This document shows, in pieces, positions 53,971-62,656 of a DNA stretch of 64,000 nucleotides. Source of the stretch: Woeseiaceae bacterium (lineage in GTDB: Bacteria; Pseudomonadota; Gammaproteobacteria; Steroidobacterales; Woeseiaceae); assembly GCA_028280615.1 (NCBI GenBank), contig JANQLK010000002.1:124001-188000 (forward strand), in the 5' to 3' direction. Position numbers and translations under genes: made by a program. The notes under the pieces were generated by a model that did not search any database, was not told the origin of the DNA, and saw only the letters and a list, made by a program, of their open reading frames with translations. Every line of letters starts with the position of its first letter. The stretch's first letter is position 1.

Positions 53971-56355
53971 TCACTCCCGCGTTTTGAGAACCGAAATCAG
54001 ATCCAATCTGTCAATCCAGCGTTTGAGCGCGACGGCGGATACGGCGGTTGCAGCAAGCAGCACGACGATGGCCACGCCGTACGTCGCCGGGCGTATCACC
54101 AACGGCAGTCGCATGAGCTCAGTCTGAAAGCCCGCCGAATTCACGAAGATGCCCGTCAGTACCCAGCCGAGCAGGCAACCCAGGGGGATCGCCAGGCACA
54201 CGAGCGCCAGCGTCTCGCCGAGCAGAATATAGAGGGCGTCCCGTCGCGAGAAACCGAGTACGCGAAGCGTCGCGAGCTCCCGCCCTCTCTCCGAGAGGGC
54301 GATACGCTGCGCGTTGTAGGTGACGCCGAATCCCAGAGCGAACGAGAAGACGCTGAAAAACCCGACAAAAATGAACAGCGTTGCCGCGATGGTCTCATGA
54401 AAATTCGAGATCGCGACGGCCTTGAGCCCCACGGTCGATACCGACGGCGTGTTCTTGAGCATCGTTAACAGCTCATCCTCCCGCGACTCGTCGATTGCGG
54501 CTCGCACATACTGGGTAACCGGGCGATCCTTCAGCAGGCGATTCAAGGTGCCGATGTCGATGTACGCGAACATACCGATGTGCGACTCGTAGACTGCGGC
54601 GACCGCCACGTCGACCGTCGGACGACGTCCCTCCAGCACTCGAACTTCGAAAACGTCGCCAACGCCGACGTCGAGTTTTTGAGCAAGATGTGAGGTCAGC
54701 ACGACACCGTCTTTCGGCACCGGGACTGGCCCTCGCTTGACGTCATAGATACGCGTCAGCTGCGAGTCCTGTGAGATCCCCTGGAGTGTGCCGCGGTGCT
54801 TCAGGTGTCCCGACACCAGGTCCGCGGCGACAACGCGCAGCGGTTCGGCGCGGATTATCCCGGGCAGCCGCTCGATTTCGTGCAGAATGACCGACGACTG
54901 CGGGTCGTTGAAGCCCAACGCGATATCCTCGCGTTGCAGCTCGTTGAAGTGCGAGCGAGCAATCTCATTCACCGCGTCGGTGAAGTACAGAGACAGCACC
55001 ATCATCGCCATGGCACCGGCGAAACCGGCCGCAACCACGAATGCACGGAAAGGCCAGCGGACGATCTGTCGGACGATAATCCGAGTCGGTTCGTCCAGCG
55101 CAGACATGAGTCGCTTGAAGAGACCCGAGTTGCTGCGGAACAACGGCGGCTTGGGCGGACTCATGGCCACGATCGGTGGCAGTCTGGCGGCGCTTCTAAC
55201 CGCGCGCGCCGTGGCGAGCAACGCGACGGCTAGACTGACGAGGGCCCCGATCGCGAAGGACAATGGACTCGGCCTGTAGATGAGGAACGGCAGATTCAGG
55301 TTGCGGGCATAACCGCCCGTGCTGAGCTGACCCAGCACCGCGCCCAACAGCCACCCGAAGACAATACCGATTGCGGCGATGGCAATGACGAACTTCGCGT
55401 AGTGCCAACCCACTTCCCGGTTGCTGTATCCAAAGGCCTTCATCAGGCCGATCTCGGTCCTTTCCGTAATGATCAGACGGCTCAGCACGGTGTTGGTCAG
55501 GAACGCGGCGACGAGCAGGAAGATCGTCGGCAGTATTCGCGCCGACGCCTGGTTTTGCCGCAGTTCGTTCTGAATGAACCAGTTGGAGAGGTGATCTGTC
55601 CGATCAACGGCTCCGACGCCGCCGAACGGCGCCAGTAACTCGTCCAGGGCATGCACCGTCCGACGCGTGTCCGTACCGCGCAGGACCGTCAACGAAAGCT
55701 CATTGAACGCGCCCTCGTAGTCGTAGGCCGCTTCCAGCGCTTTGCGGCCCATCCACAATATCCCGTAGCGCTTCTTGTCGGGCATGATCGCAAACGGACT
55801 GATGACGTAGATGAACTCAGGCGATTGAGCGGTACCGACGATGCTCAGCCGTCGTTTGTTGCTGTTGATGATGGCCTGAATCGTATCCCCGAGCTTGAGT
55901 CCGTGCGCAGCGGCGAACGCCTCGTTGATCACGACCTCGTTGGGTCGGCCGGGTTCGACCAATCGTCCGCGCCGCAGGACCAGTTGATTGAGATCCGGTT
56001 GACGGCCCTCCGGCACCGACACGAGGCGGCCCATCAGCGGCTCGGCGAAGCCGTCGACATCGAGCACGGCCTGCATGCTGATCCGAAGCTGGGTGCTCTG
56101 GACACCCTCTAAGGCGCGAATACGGCTGTCGAGGTGTAGCGGTGCCCGTTTGAGCGTGGCGAATACATGTCCGTAGCGGTACTGGTCGTAGTATGCGTTC
56201 GACGTGATGTGCAAGGCTTCAAACGTAGACAGGGACATGACGAGCAAAGCGACGCCCGAGGCGATTACGAAGCCGATCGACAGCACCTGTCCCTTCAGAC
56301 GCCACAGGTCGCGGAGCAGCTTCCTGTCGAGGGTCTTGACGATCCCGCCTACCAT
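53971..56355 (-). CDS. FtsX/MacB-type ABC permease, two FtsX cores
   Basis: 794 residues from ATG 56355 with GGGAG five bases upstream. It has an N-terminal membrane helix, a large periplasmic domain, and two FtsX-type transmembrane units (about 285-395 and 640-790; [20 protein letters not shown] and [20 protein letters not shown]). This tandem form is found in exporters of lipids, peptides or lipoproteins; the substrate cannot be told. It overlaps the upstream ATPase stop by a few bases. Confidence 0.88.
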   Translation of the reverse strand: MVGGIVKTLDRKLLRDLWRLKGQVLSIGFVIASGVALLVMSLSTFEALHITSNAYYDQYRYGHVFATLKRAPLHLDSRIRALEGVQSTQLRISMQAVLDVDGFAEPLMGRLVSVPEGRQPDLNQLVLRRGRLVEPGRPNEVVINEAFAAAHGLKLGDTIQAIINSNKRRLSIVGTAQSPEFIYVISPFAIMPDKKRYGILWMGRKALEAAYDYEGAFNELSLTVLRGTDTRRTVHALDELLAPFGGVGAVDRTDHLSNWFIQNELRQNQASARILPTIFLLVAAFLTNTVLSRLIITERTEIGLMKAFGYSNREVGWHYAKFVIAIAAIGIVFGWLLGAVLGQLSTGGYARNLNLPFLIYRPSPLSFAIGALVSLAVALLATARAVRSAARLPPIVAMSPPKPPLFRSNSGLFKRLMSALDEPTRIIVRQIVRWPFRAFVVAAGFAGAMAMMVLSLYFTDAVNEIARSHFNELQREDIALGFNDPQSSVILHEIERLPGIIRAEPLRVVAADLVSGHLKHRGTLQGISQDSQLTRIYDVKRGPVPVPKDGVVLTSHLAQKLDVGVGDVFEVRVLEGRRPTVDVAVAAVYESHIGMFAYIDIGTLNRLLKDRPVTQYVRAAIDESREDELLTMLKNTPSVSTVGLKAVAISNFHETIAATLFIFVGFFSVFSFALGFGVTYNAQRIALSERGRELATLRVLGFSRRDALYILLGETLALVCLAIPLGCLLGWVLTGIFVNSAGFQTELMRLPLVIRPATYGVAIVVLLAATAVSAVALKRWIDRLDLISVLKTRE

Positions 56356-57083
56356 TTGAGCTCCCGAGCCGGCACGCGATCCGTGTTCTGGTCGATGCGG
56401 GTAATCCGGCCGTCGGCAAGATAGACGACCCGATCCGCCATACCCGCCGTAACCGAGTTGTGGGTGATAATCGCCGTCGTCGTACCGAGTTCACGGTTCA
56501 CGGTTTCAATGGCCTCGAGCACAATGACGCCCGTCTTGCTGTCCAGCGCTCCGGTTGGCTCGTCACACAGCAGGATGGCCGGCTGTTTGGCGATCGCGCG
56601 GGCAATCGCCACGCGCTGCTGCTCACCGCCGGACAGCTGTGCGGGGAAGTGATCGATACGCTCTCTGAGTCCGACGATACTGAGCGCATCGACAGGATCC
56701 AGCGGATCCTTCGCGATCTCGGTGACGAGCGCAACGTTCTCCCGCGCGGTCAAACTCGCAATCAGGTTGTAGAACTGAAAAACAAAGCCGACGTAGTCCC
56801 GGCGGTATGCGGTCAACTTCGCCTCGTCCGTCGCCGTAATATCCTCGTCCTGAAAGAACACCTGACCCCGGGTGGGTGTATCGAGTCCACCCAGGATATT
56901 GAGGAGCGTGGATTTGCCGCTCCCCGAGGCACCCAGCAACACCACCATCTCGCCTGCGTACAGGCCCAGATCGACGTCCCGAAGCGCCGTGACCTCTACC
57001 TCTCCGGTCCGGTACACCTTCGTCAGGCCTCTCGCCTGCAGCGTCGCAACCGGCGACGTTGTGTCTCTCGTCAAAATCGCCAT
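56349..57083 (-). CDS. ABC ATPase of the MacB/LolD class
   Basis: 244 residues from ATG 57083. Walker [13 protein letters not shown]-loop [12 protein letters not shown], signature [16 protein letters not shown], Walker [13 protein letters not shown] and the switch His in IITHNS are clear. The class mates with FtsX-like permeases for lipid, lipoprotein or drug export. Its start lies inside the last codons of the second LpxR-like gene, so it is translationally coupled with it. Confidence 0.93.
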   Translation of the reverse strand: MAILTRDTTSPVATLQARGLTKVYRTGEVEVTALRDVDLGLYAGEMVVLLGASGSGKSTLLNILGGLDTPTRGQVFFQDEDITATDEAKLTAYRRDYVGFVFQFYNLIASLTARENVALVTEIAKDPLDPVDALSIVGLRERIDHFPAQLSGGEQQRVAIARAIAKQPAILLCDEPTGALDSKTGVIVLEAIETVNRELGTTTAIITHNSVTAGMADRVVYLADGRITRIDQNTDRVPARELKW

Positions 57084-58117
57084 TCGAATGCAATCGTTCC
57101 AAAATCGTTGCCCGATCCGGCCAACGGTGTCGACACGTTCGATGAGGAGTCCCAGAACGACAGATGCACGCCCCATCGACGTTGCGTGAAATGAAGGCCG
57201 ACGATCGTCTGGCGCTGCCAGCGATCGTAATCGACGCTGTGCGTATCCCGCCAAAGACTGCCGTCCAGGAACACGAAGCGCTGCATGTAAATGCGCCGAT
57301 GCACAAGCGATGCGTAGATCGAGGTGTGCGGACCCTGCCGGTGAGGAATCGTGGCGTCGTACGCAATGCTTCGGCCGATCGGATCGGGGACGAACGTGAA
57401 GCCGAACGGCACGTTCCAGCCTGCCCGAAACTCGACGGCAGCCTCGGCGAACGTGATGGCGGTACCCAACCCGAAGTCTGCGTCCAGCGCAACGTCCGCA
57501 GAGAAATGGCCCTTTGCTTCCGCACGCAGGACCTTCTTCTTGAACATGCCGTATGCGTTGATTGCCGGCTCGTCCGGAATCTGGTTGTCCCATCCCATCG
57601 GCTCCTCTGCGCCGATCAGGTCGTGGACCGCCGTTTGCACGGACTCCGCGCCGGACGAAGGCCCGACGACACCGGCGACCACGCCATAGCCGCGAAAGAC
57701 ATCGTCGTCGAAGGCGATCCAGTTGAATTCGATGCCGAGCGACCCGGCGTAGGGCACGTCGTCGACGATGAGTTCGGTCGCGGACAGATCGTTCGGGGTT
57801 TGCATGTTCTGGCCGATGGCCAAGGCGGCGCGCTTATACAATCCCGGCGACTTAAGGCCCGGCAGATGCTGGCCCACGGTCCTCCAACCCGGCAGGCCGA
57901 TGCCCGTCCAGCTATCGGCTGCATCGCTGTGCCATTGGACGGAGGTGCCGTTCGTGAACTTGTCGTCCGAATTGACTAACAGGTCGTTGTCGTACTCGAT
58001 GCGTATGCCGCCCTTTGCGACCGGCAGCTCTTCCGAGGAGAAACCGTACATCGCCGGCTCATGCATCGCGCATGCGGTGGCGAACGCCAGTATCGGCAGC
58101 GTCTTCGCAGTCCGCAT
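57071..58117 (-). CDS. Second LpxR-family (DUF2219) protein
   Basis: 348 residues from ATG 58117; a frame open to 58438 upstream is rejected as it lacks a leader. The N-terminus ([15 protein letters not shown]) may be a lipoprotein or ordinary signal. The family motifs recur: [46 protein letters not shown]. The catalytic His in TAVH is kept. It shares with the first LpxR homologue the QTAVHD...GWDNQ core. It is the head of an ABC exporter operon, as the first LpxR homologue is the tail of an RND operon. Confidence 0.82.
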   Translation of the reverse strand: MRTAKTLPILAFATACAMHEPAMYGFSSEELPVAKGGIRIEYDNDLLVNSDDKFTNGTSVQWHSDAADSWTGIGLPGWRTVGQHLPGLKSPGLYKRAALAIGQNMQTPNDLSATELIVDDVPYAGSLGIEFNWIAFDDDVFRGYGVVAGVVGPSSGAESVQTAVHDLIGAEEPMGWDNQIPDEPAINAYGMFKKKVLRAEAKGHFSADVALDADFGLGTAITFAEAAVEFRAGWNVPFGFTFVPDPIGRSIAYDATIPHRQGPHTSIYASLVHRRIYMQRFVFLDGSLWRDTHSVDYDRWQRQTIVGLHFTQRRWGVHLSFWDSSSNVSTPLAGSGNDFGTIAFEWRF

Positions 58118-58254
58118 CGACGGCGGCGTTGCCTCGCGACCGACTGCGTCCCGGCCAGTCCACCCACCGGAGGTGCAGCCGGATCCCTTACCATTGAGGG
58201 AAACCTGAGTTCGACGTGACTGTTTCGCGGGTACCGATTCCACGCTGTGGCGCC

Positions 58255-58620
58255 TCAGATACTCATCCAGAGCAACCACCCTCCCAGCACCAGGAGAGCG
58301 ACTGCGCTGGCGGGTTGGAACTTCCGGAACGGTTGCGCCTGTCGCCGAATGCGCTCGGGAAAGCCGATCTTCACGATACCCTTGATCAGGGTCGTCCATC
58401 CGATAACGGTAATGACCGCTCGCCAGTCGGGCACCCAAAGGCTGTGCAGAATCACGGTCACCAAGCCCATTAGCAGTGTTATGTAACCGGTCGAGACCAC
58501 GAAGGCGCGATCGTCGGTCATCTCGATGACCCTTCCGAGGAATCCGCTCACGAGGAAAAGTGAACCGAAGATCAGATAGAACGAGCCCCAGAGTCTCGCG
58601 AAGAATATCGAGATATCCAT
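58255..58620 (-). CDS. Four-span membrane protein of unknown function
   Basis: About 121 residues from ATG 58620 (AAAGG upstream; a TTG two codons earlier exists). Hydrophobic segments read LIFGSLFLVSGFLG, YITLLMGLVTVILHSL, VITVIGWTTLIKGIV and ALLVLGGWLLWM. No family is recognised with confidence. It begins right after an NTF2 remnant, so the two were probably cotranscribed. Confidence 0.7.
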   Translation of the reverse strand: MDISIFFARLWGSFYLIFGSLFLVSGFLGRVIEMTDDRAFVVSTGYITLLMGLVTVILHSLWVPDWRAVITVIGWTTLIKGIVKIGFPERIRRQAQPFRKFQPASAVALLVLGGWLLWMSI

Positions 58621-58622
58621 CG

Positions 58623-58811
58623 TCAAGCGCCTTTCGCGACGTTGCTCGTCTTCAGCCGGTCGACGCCACGATAGTCGCCATCTACGACCGGAAGGCTCTC
58701 GTTGAAGTAGTGCCAGACGAAGTCATCCGACAGGATGTCCCGGCAAGCATCGAGATTCCGAAGATCGAGCCTGGCCAGGGCAGCCATGCTCGGGTGCATC
58801 GCGTCATTCAT
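58623..58811 (-). pseudogene. Truncated NTF2/SnoaL-like gene
   Basis: 62 residues from ATG 58811, preceded by a very strong AGGGGAGG ribosome site. The start MHPSMAALARLDLRNLDAC and FVWHYFNESLPVVDGDYRG match the first half of NTF2-like proteins, which are usually 120-150 residues long. The frame ends after RLKTSNVAKGA, probably by deletion of the 3' half. A functional short form is possible but unlikely. Confidence 0.6.
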
Positions 58812-59178
58812 CGCCTCCCCTCCCCCAATTTCGACGAATCGACCAGTGAGAACTACACTCCGTTGGCAAGGGTTCCGTGCCTGCCAGCAGATCGATCGCA
58901 ATAGTTCCATTGCAGCTCTAGCACCGGGTTGGACGTTGACGAACGGCCCGGTGCTCCTGCGAAGGTGTGTCTCCGCAAGGGTCGAAGGAGGTACCCGGAC
59001 ACTACTGCTTTTCCGTCAGGACGACCGGGCGCCGGGTACCCGCCGCCGTGGCTCAGGGTAGCTGAGAGCCGGTATTCCCTGGATTGTGGAAAACCGAATA
59101 CGGCGTGTACTCGGTGACACTTAACTGTCGACACGCGTAACGCGAAAGAACAGTCTCTTGGTCAGCTTGCACTCACGA
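58812..59178. other. Intergenic region upstream of hemP
   Basis: About 370 bases between the NTF2 remnant and the heme operon. No convincing gene, repeat or RNA. The Fur box and promoter lie at the right end. GC-rich repeat-like runs near 59020-59060 do not form a clear feature. Confidence 0.5.
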
Positions 59179-59195
59179 ATGCGAATCATTATCAT
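59167..59195 (+). promoter_or_regulatory. Sigma70-type promoter for hemP
   Basis: TTGCAC (59167-59172, -35) and TATCAT (59190-59195, -10) are separated by 17 bases. The expected start site is at about 59201-59203, that is, on the hemP ATG. This implies a leaderless mRNA. The Fur box covers the -10. Confidence 0.5.
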
Positions 59196-59201
59196 TCGCA
59201 T
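59179..59201. promoter_or_regulatory. Fur box of the heme operon
   Basis: The core GCGAATCATTATCATTCGC resembles the Fur consensus (ATCATTATC-type repeats). The arms ATGCGAA (59179-59185) and TTCGCAT (59195-59201) form a 7-base inverted repeat around TCATTATCA. The site overlaps the proposed -10 and ends directly before the hemP start. Iron repression is the expected effect. Confidence 0.8.
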
Positions 59202-59366
59202 ATGCCACAAGAACAGAAGGACTCGCGCCCCGGTCTCCCCCACGTCGGAAGACCGCTATCGGTGACCGAGCTATTCGGTTCGCGAAAAGAAATCACATTG
59301 GAATTCCAGGGCGAGATCTACCGTTTGAGGATCACCCGAAACGACAAGCTCATTCTGACCAAATAA
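59202..59366 (+). CDS. hemP: Hemin uptake protein HemP
   Basis: A 54-residue protein with the HemP core: PLSVTELFGS, EITLEFQGEIYRLRITRNDKL and a final ILTK. It accompanies heme receptors and, in some species, is needed for their expression. No ribosome site precedes the ATG, which abuts the Fur box. A GTG at 59262 is possible but would cut the domain. The heme receptor follows 54 bases later. Confidence 0.85.
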   Translation: MPQEQKDSRPGLPHVGRPLSVTELFGSRKEITLEFQGEIYRLRITRNDKLILTK

Positions 59367-59420
59367 CGCCAGCCAGCCAGCATTTCGCCAGCGCGCCAGC
59401 AACGACACAGGAGAACCGCC

Positions 59421-61607
59421 ATGTTGCGTTCAACCCTGGCGCTGCTCGCGTGCGCGGGGTCGGCTACTGCCCTCGCCGATTCCGCCGAAGCGCCCATCGA
59501 GGAAATCACGGTCGAGGCCGCCAAACTGCCGGTGGCGACGAACAATCTTGCCAGCCGAGTCTCGCTGATCGACAACGAGCAGATTCGGGCTCAGCTCGCA
59601 CAGAACATTGACGAACTCGTCCGCTATGAACCGGGCGTCGACGTTGTCGACCAGGGCAGCCGGTTCGGTTTTTCCGGCATCAGCATTCGGGGAATCGGCG
59701 GCAACCGCGTCAAACTCGAAGTGGACGGCGTTCCCGTGGCCGATGCCTTCTCGATTGGCAGCTTCTCGAATGCCAGCCGCGACTTCGTCGACGTCAACAA
59801 TCTCAGGCAGGTCGAGATTCTGCGCGGTCCGGCGTCGGCAACCTTCGGCTCGGACGCGATCGGCGGTGTCGTCAGCTTCATCACGCAGCGGCCCCGCGAT
59901 GTGCTGGGCGAGCGCAACAGTCACTTCGACCTGACGGCGGGATACAACAGCGTCAACACGGGCGCGGTCCTGAGCGGCACCTACGCCGCGAAAGCCGGTG
60001 GCACTGCGGGCATGCTGCAGGCCACGCTGCGCGAGGGCGAGGAACGCAACGTGGGCATCGCCGATCCTCACGACGAACAAAGCCGCAATGTGCTGGCCCG
60101 AGTCGACTTCGGCGACGCGCTGGCCGGCGGGCTGGGCCTGACGTTCGAACACTTCGGCGCCGACAGCGTAACGGAGGTGGACTCGCTCGAGGGCGTGCAG
60201 GATTTCAGCCAGGCTTTCGGCTTTCCCTACGTCGTCGACACCAGCGTCGTTCGTGCGGATGATCGCCGCGAACGTGCGCGCGCGAGCGTCGGCCAGGAGT
60301 GGCTGGCGGGCAAGTTCGGGACGAGCTACCTCCGCTGGCGCGCCTACTACCAGAGCAGCAATACGACCCAGGACACGTTCGAGGCGCGCGAAACGACGAT
60401 TGCAGGTTCGCCGGGCGCCGTCGAACGCAATCGGCGCTTCGAATTCGACCAGAACATGTACGGCATCGAGATCAATGCCGCGAGCGACTTCACGACGGGC
60501 AGAATCCAGCATCAACTCGCCTACGGACTCGAGTTCGAGCAGGCCGATACAGAGCAGCTGCGCTCGGGAACCGAGACCGACCTGTTGACGAGCGAAACGT
60601 CGAACCGGGTGGGGCCCGACCTTTATCCCCTTCGCGACTTTCCGAAGTCGACGACGCGCCGCAGCGGCATCTACATCGAAGACCATATCAGCCTCGGACC
60701 GATTTCACTGCTGCCGGGACTGCGTTGGGATCGCTATCAGCTTACGCCCGACCCCGACGACATCTTCACGCGCGCCAATCCCGGGATCGACGCCGTCAGC
60801 TTCGACGACGACCAGTTTTCGCCGAAGCTCGGTGTGCTCTGGCAGCTGACCGGCCAGACCCAGCTCTATGCGCAATACGCCGAGGGATTCCGGGCGCCGC
60901 CCGTCAACGACGTCAACGTGGGGTTCCGCAACGTCCAGTTCGGTTACACGGCGCTTCCGAATCCGGACCTCGTGTCGGAGTCCAGCCGGGGCTACGAAGT
61001 CGGCTTCCGCTATGCGGGCCCGAACGCGCGCTGGGACATTGCTGCCTTTACCACGCGCTACGATGACTTCATCCAGTCCTTGCAGGTCGTCGGAATCGAC
61101 CGGATCAACCAGCTCCTGCTGTTCCAGTCCGTCAATGTCGACAAGGTCGAGATTCGCGGCGCCGAGTTCAGCGCCTCGTTCACACCTTCGTTCCTCGCCG
61201 ACGGCTGGCGAATCGATACGGCCATCGCCTACGCCGAGGGCGAAGACCGCCTGACCGGACAAGCGATCAACTCGGTGGCGCCGCTCAACGGCGTGCTCGG
61301 CGTCGCATTCGACCACGGCTCCGATCGCTGGGGCGCGAGCTTCATTACGCGCGGCGCCGAGCAGCAGGATGACCTGGACGAGACGGACGGCGAATTGCTG
61401 AGCCCGGCAGGCTACGTCGTATTCGACACCCTCGCCTGGTGGCGGCCCACGGCCAATACGAGGCTGCGCGCGGGCGTTTACAACCTGACAGACGAGGCCT
61501 ACACCGCCTATCTCGACGTCCAGGGCGTACCCGCGGACACACCATTTCCCGAACGCTTTCAGCGGCCCGGCCGCGAGATGAGTATCGCGTTCGACTGGAC
61601 CTTTTGA
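59421..61607 (+). CDS. TonB-dependent heme/haemoglobin receptor
   Basis: 728 residues. Signal peptide ending TALA, then IEEITVEA as a TonB-box candidate, a plug (VRYEPGVDVV, RGIGGNRVKLEVDGV, VEILRGPASATFG) and a barrel ending IAFDWTF. The heme-receptor FRAP motif is present (EGFRAPPVND), and the NPNL motif reads NPDL. No His lies between them, although many heme receptors have one there. It belongs to the Fur-controlled hemP operon. Confidence 0.9.
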   Translation: MLRSTLALLACAGSATALADSAEAPIEEITVEAAKLPVATNNLASRVSLIDNEQIRAQLAQNIDELVRYEPGVDVVDQGSRFGFSGISIRGIGGNRVKLEVDGVPVADAFSIGSFSNASRDFVDVNNLRQVEILRGPASATFGSDAIGGVVSFITQRPRDVLGERNSHFDLTAGYNSVNTGAVLSGTYAAKAGGTAGMLQATLREGEERNVGIADPHDEQSRNVLARVDFGDALAGGLGLTFEHFGADSVTEVDSLEGVQDFSQAFGFPYVVDTSVVRADDRRERARASVGQEWLAGKFGTSYLRWRAYYQSSNTTQDTFEARETTIAGSPGAVERNRRFEFDQNMYGIEINAASDFTTGRIQHQLAYGLEFEQADTEQLRSGTETDLLTSETSNRVGPDLYPLRDFPKSTTRRSGIYIEDHISLGPISLLPGLRWDRYQLTPDPDDIFTRANPGIDAVSFDDDQFSPKLGVLWQLTGQTQLYAQYAEGFRAPPVNDVNVGFRNVQFGYTALPNPDLVSESSRGYEVGFRYAGPNARWDIAAFTTRYDDFIQSLQVVGIDRINQLLLFQSVNVDKVEIRGAEFSASFTPSFLADGWRIDTAIAYAEGEDRLTGQAINSVAPLNGVLGVAFDHGSDRWGASFITRGAEQQDDLDETDGELLSPAGYVVFDTLAWWRPTANTRLRAGVYNLTDEAYTAYLDVQGVPADTPFPERFQRPGREMSIAFDWTF

Positions 61608-61627
61608 ATTGTAACCAGGAGTTGACC

Positions 61628-62644
61628 ATGAACCATGCAAGTATCCCCACGTCGCTGGCGGCGTTCGCGCTTACGGCCTGCGCCGGAACGCCGCTCGAAA
61701 CAATCGATACGGCAACGAACTACGATGTCGTCCAGAACCCGGGTTTCGAGGCCATCGCGCGGGCGGAGTCGGACGTCGAGCGGGACCGGCGCGCCATTCT
61801 CGCCATGCAGGGGGACTACCGCGTCGACTTCAACTTCACCGAGACCGTGCCGTTGAAGGCGGGCTACGAAAAGCACGATGACAAGACGACGGGCGGGTAC
61901 GAAACCGTCATTGTCGTTGAGGATTCGCCGGACCGGATCGTACTGCAGCACCTGCTCGTCAGCCCGGGCGGCCACGTGATCAAGCACTGGCGCCAGGACT
62001 GGTACTTTGAGGCGAAGGAGCGCTTCGAGTTCGTGGCTGACCAGGAGTGGGCGATTCGCGCCCTGGCTCCCGAGAAAACGGCCGGCGCCTGGACGCAGTG
62101 CGTGTTCGAGGTCTCGGATGCCCCACGCTACTGTGGCACCGGCAAATGGAATCACCGCTACGGCGTCTCGACGTGGACCAGCGACAGAACCTGGCGACCG
62201 CTGCCGCGACGCGAATACACCCGGCGAGACGACTACAACGCCATCAACGCGGAGAACCGGCACACCGTGACACCGCATGGCTGGACGCATGAACAGGACA
62301 ACACCAAGACCGTGCGCGACGGCCGGAAGACCGAGGCAATCCTGGTCCGCGAGTTCGGCTTCAACGATTACCGAAACATCGACGGCTACGACTTTTCACC
62401 CGCGATGGCGTACTGGGAGCGCACGGGAGACTACTGGGCGCTCGTACGGCAAGCCTGGCACGATCGCATGCAAAGCGGCACCACGTTGCGCCTGCTGACC
62501 GACGTCGACGGCATGCCGATCATCGAGGGTACGTTCGAGCAGGCCGAGCAGGCCGCGAACCTGTCGCAGGAACAGCAGTTGCAGGCCATCGATGAGCTGC
62601 TAAGCGAGTGGAGCGAGTCGGCCAAACTGCTTACCCGGCGCTAG
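61628..62644 (+). CDS. DUF6607-like lipoprotein of the heme operon
   Basis: 338 residues from ATG 61628 with AGGAG upstream. Leader ends ALTACAG, a lipobox. The sequence opens with MQGDYRVDFNFTETVPL and has aromatic-rich motifs such as HWRQDWYFEAKERFEF and YWERTGDYWALVR. This matches a family regularly found beside heme TonB receptors, but its function is unknown. It is the third gene of the operon and may aid heme handling in the periplasm or at the outer membrane. Confidence 0.72.
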   Translation: MNHASIPTSLAAFALTACAGTPLETIDTATNYDVVQNPGFEAIARAESDVERDRRAILAMQGDYRVDFNFTETVPLKAGYEKHDDKTTGGYETVIVVEDSPDRIVLQHLLVSPGGHVIKHWRQDWYFEAKERFEFVADQEWAIRALAPEKTAGAWTQCVFEVSDAPRYCGTGKWNHRYGVSTWTSDRTWRPLPRREYTRRDDYNAINAENRHTVTPHGWTHEQDNTKTVRDGRKTEAILVREFGFNDYRNIDGYDFSPAMAYWERTGDYWALVRQAWHDRMQSGTTLRLLTDVDGMPIIEGTFEQAEQAANLSQEQQLQAIDELLSEWSESAKLLTRR

Positions 62645-62656
62645 TCGGCCGTCTCC

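Noticed and set aside
57083..57593. Upstream extension of the second ABC ATPase
   Set aside because: Sits inside the second LpxR-like gene in another frame and lacks domain sequence.
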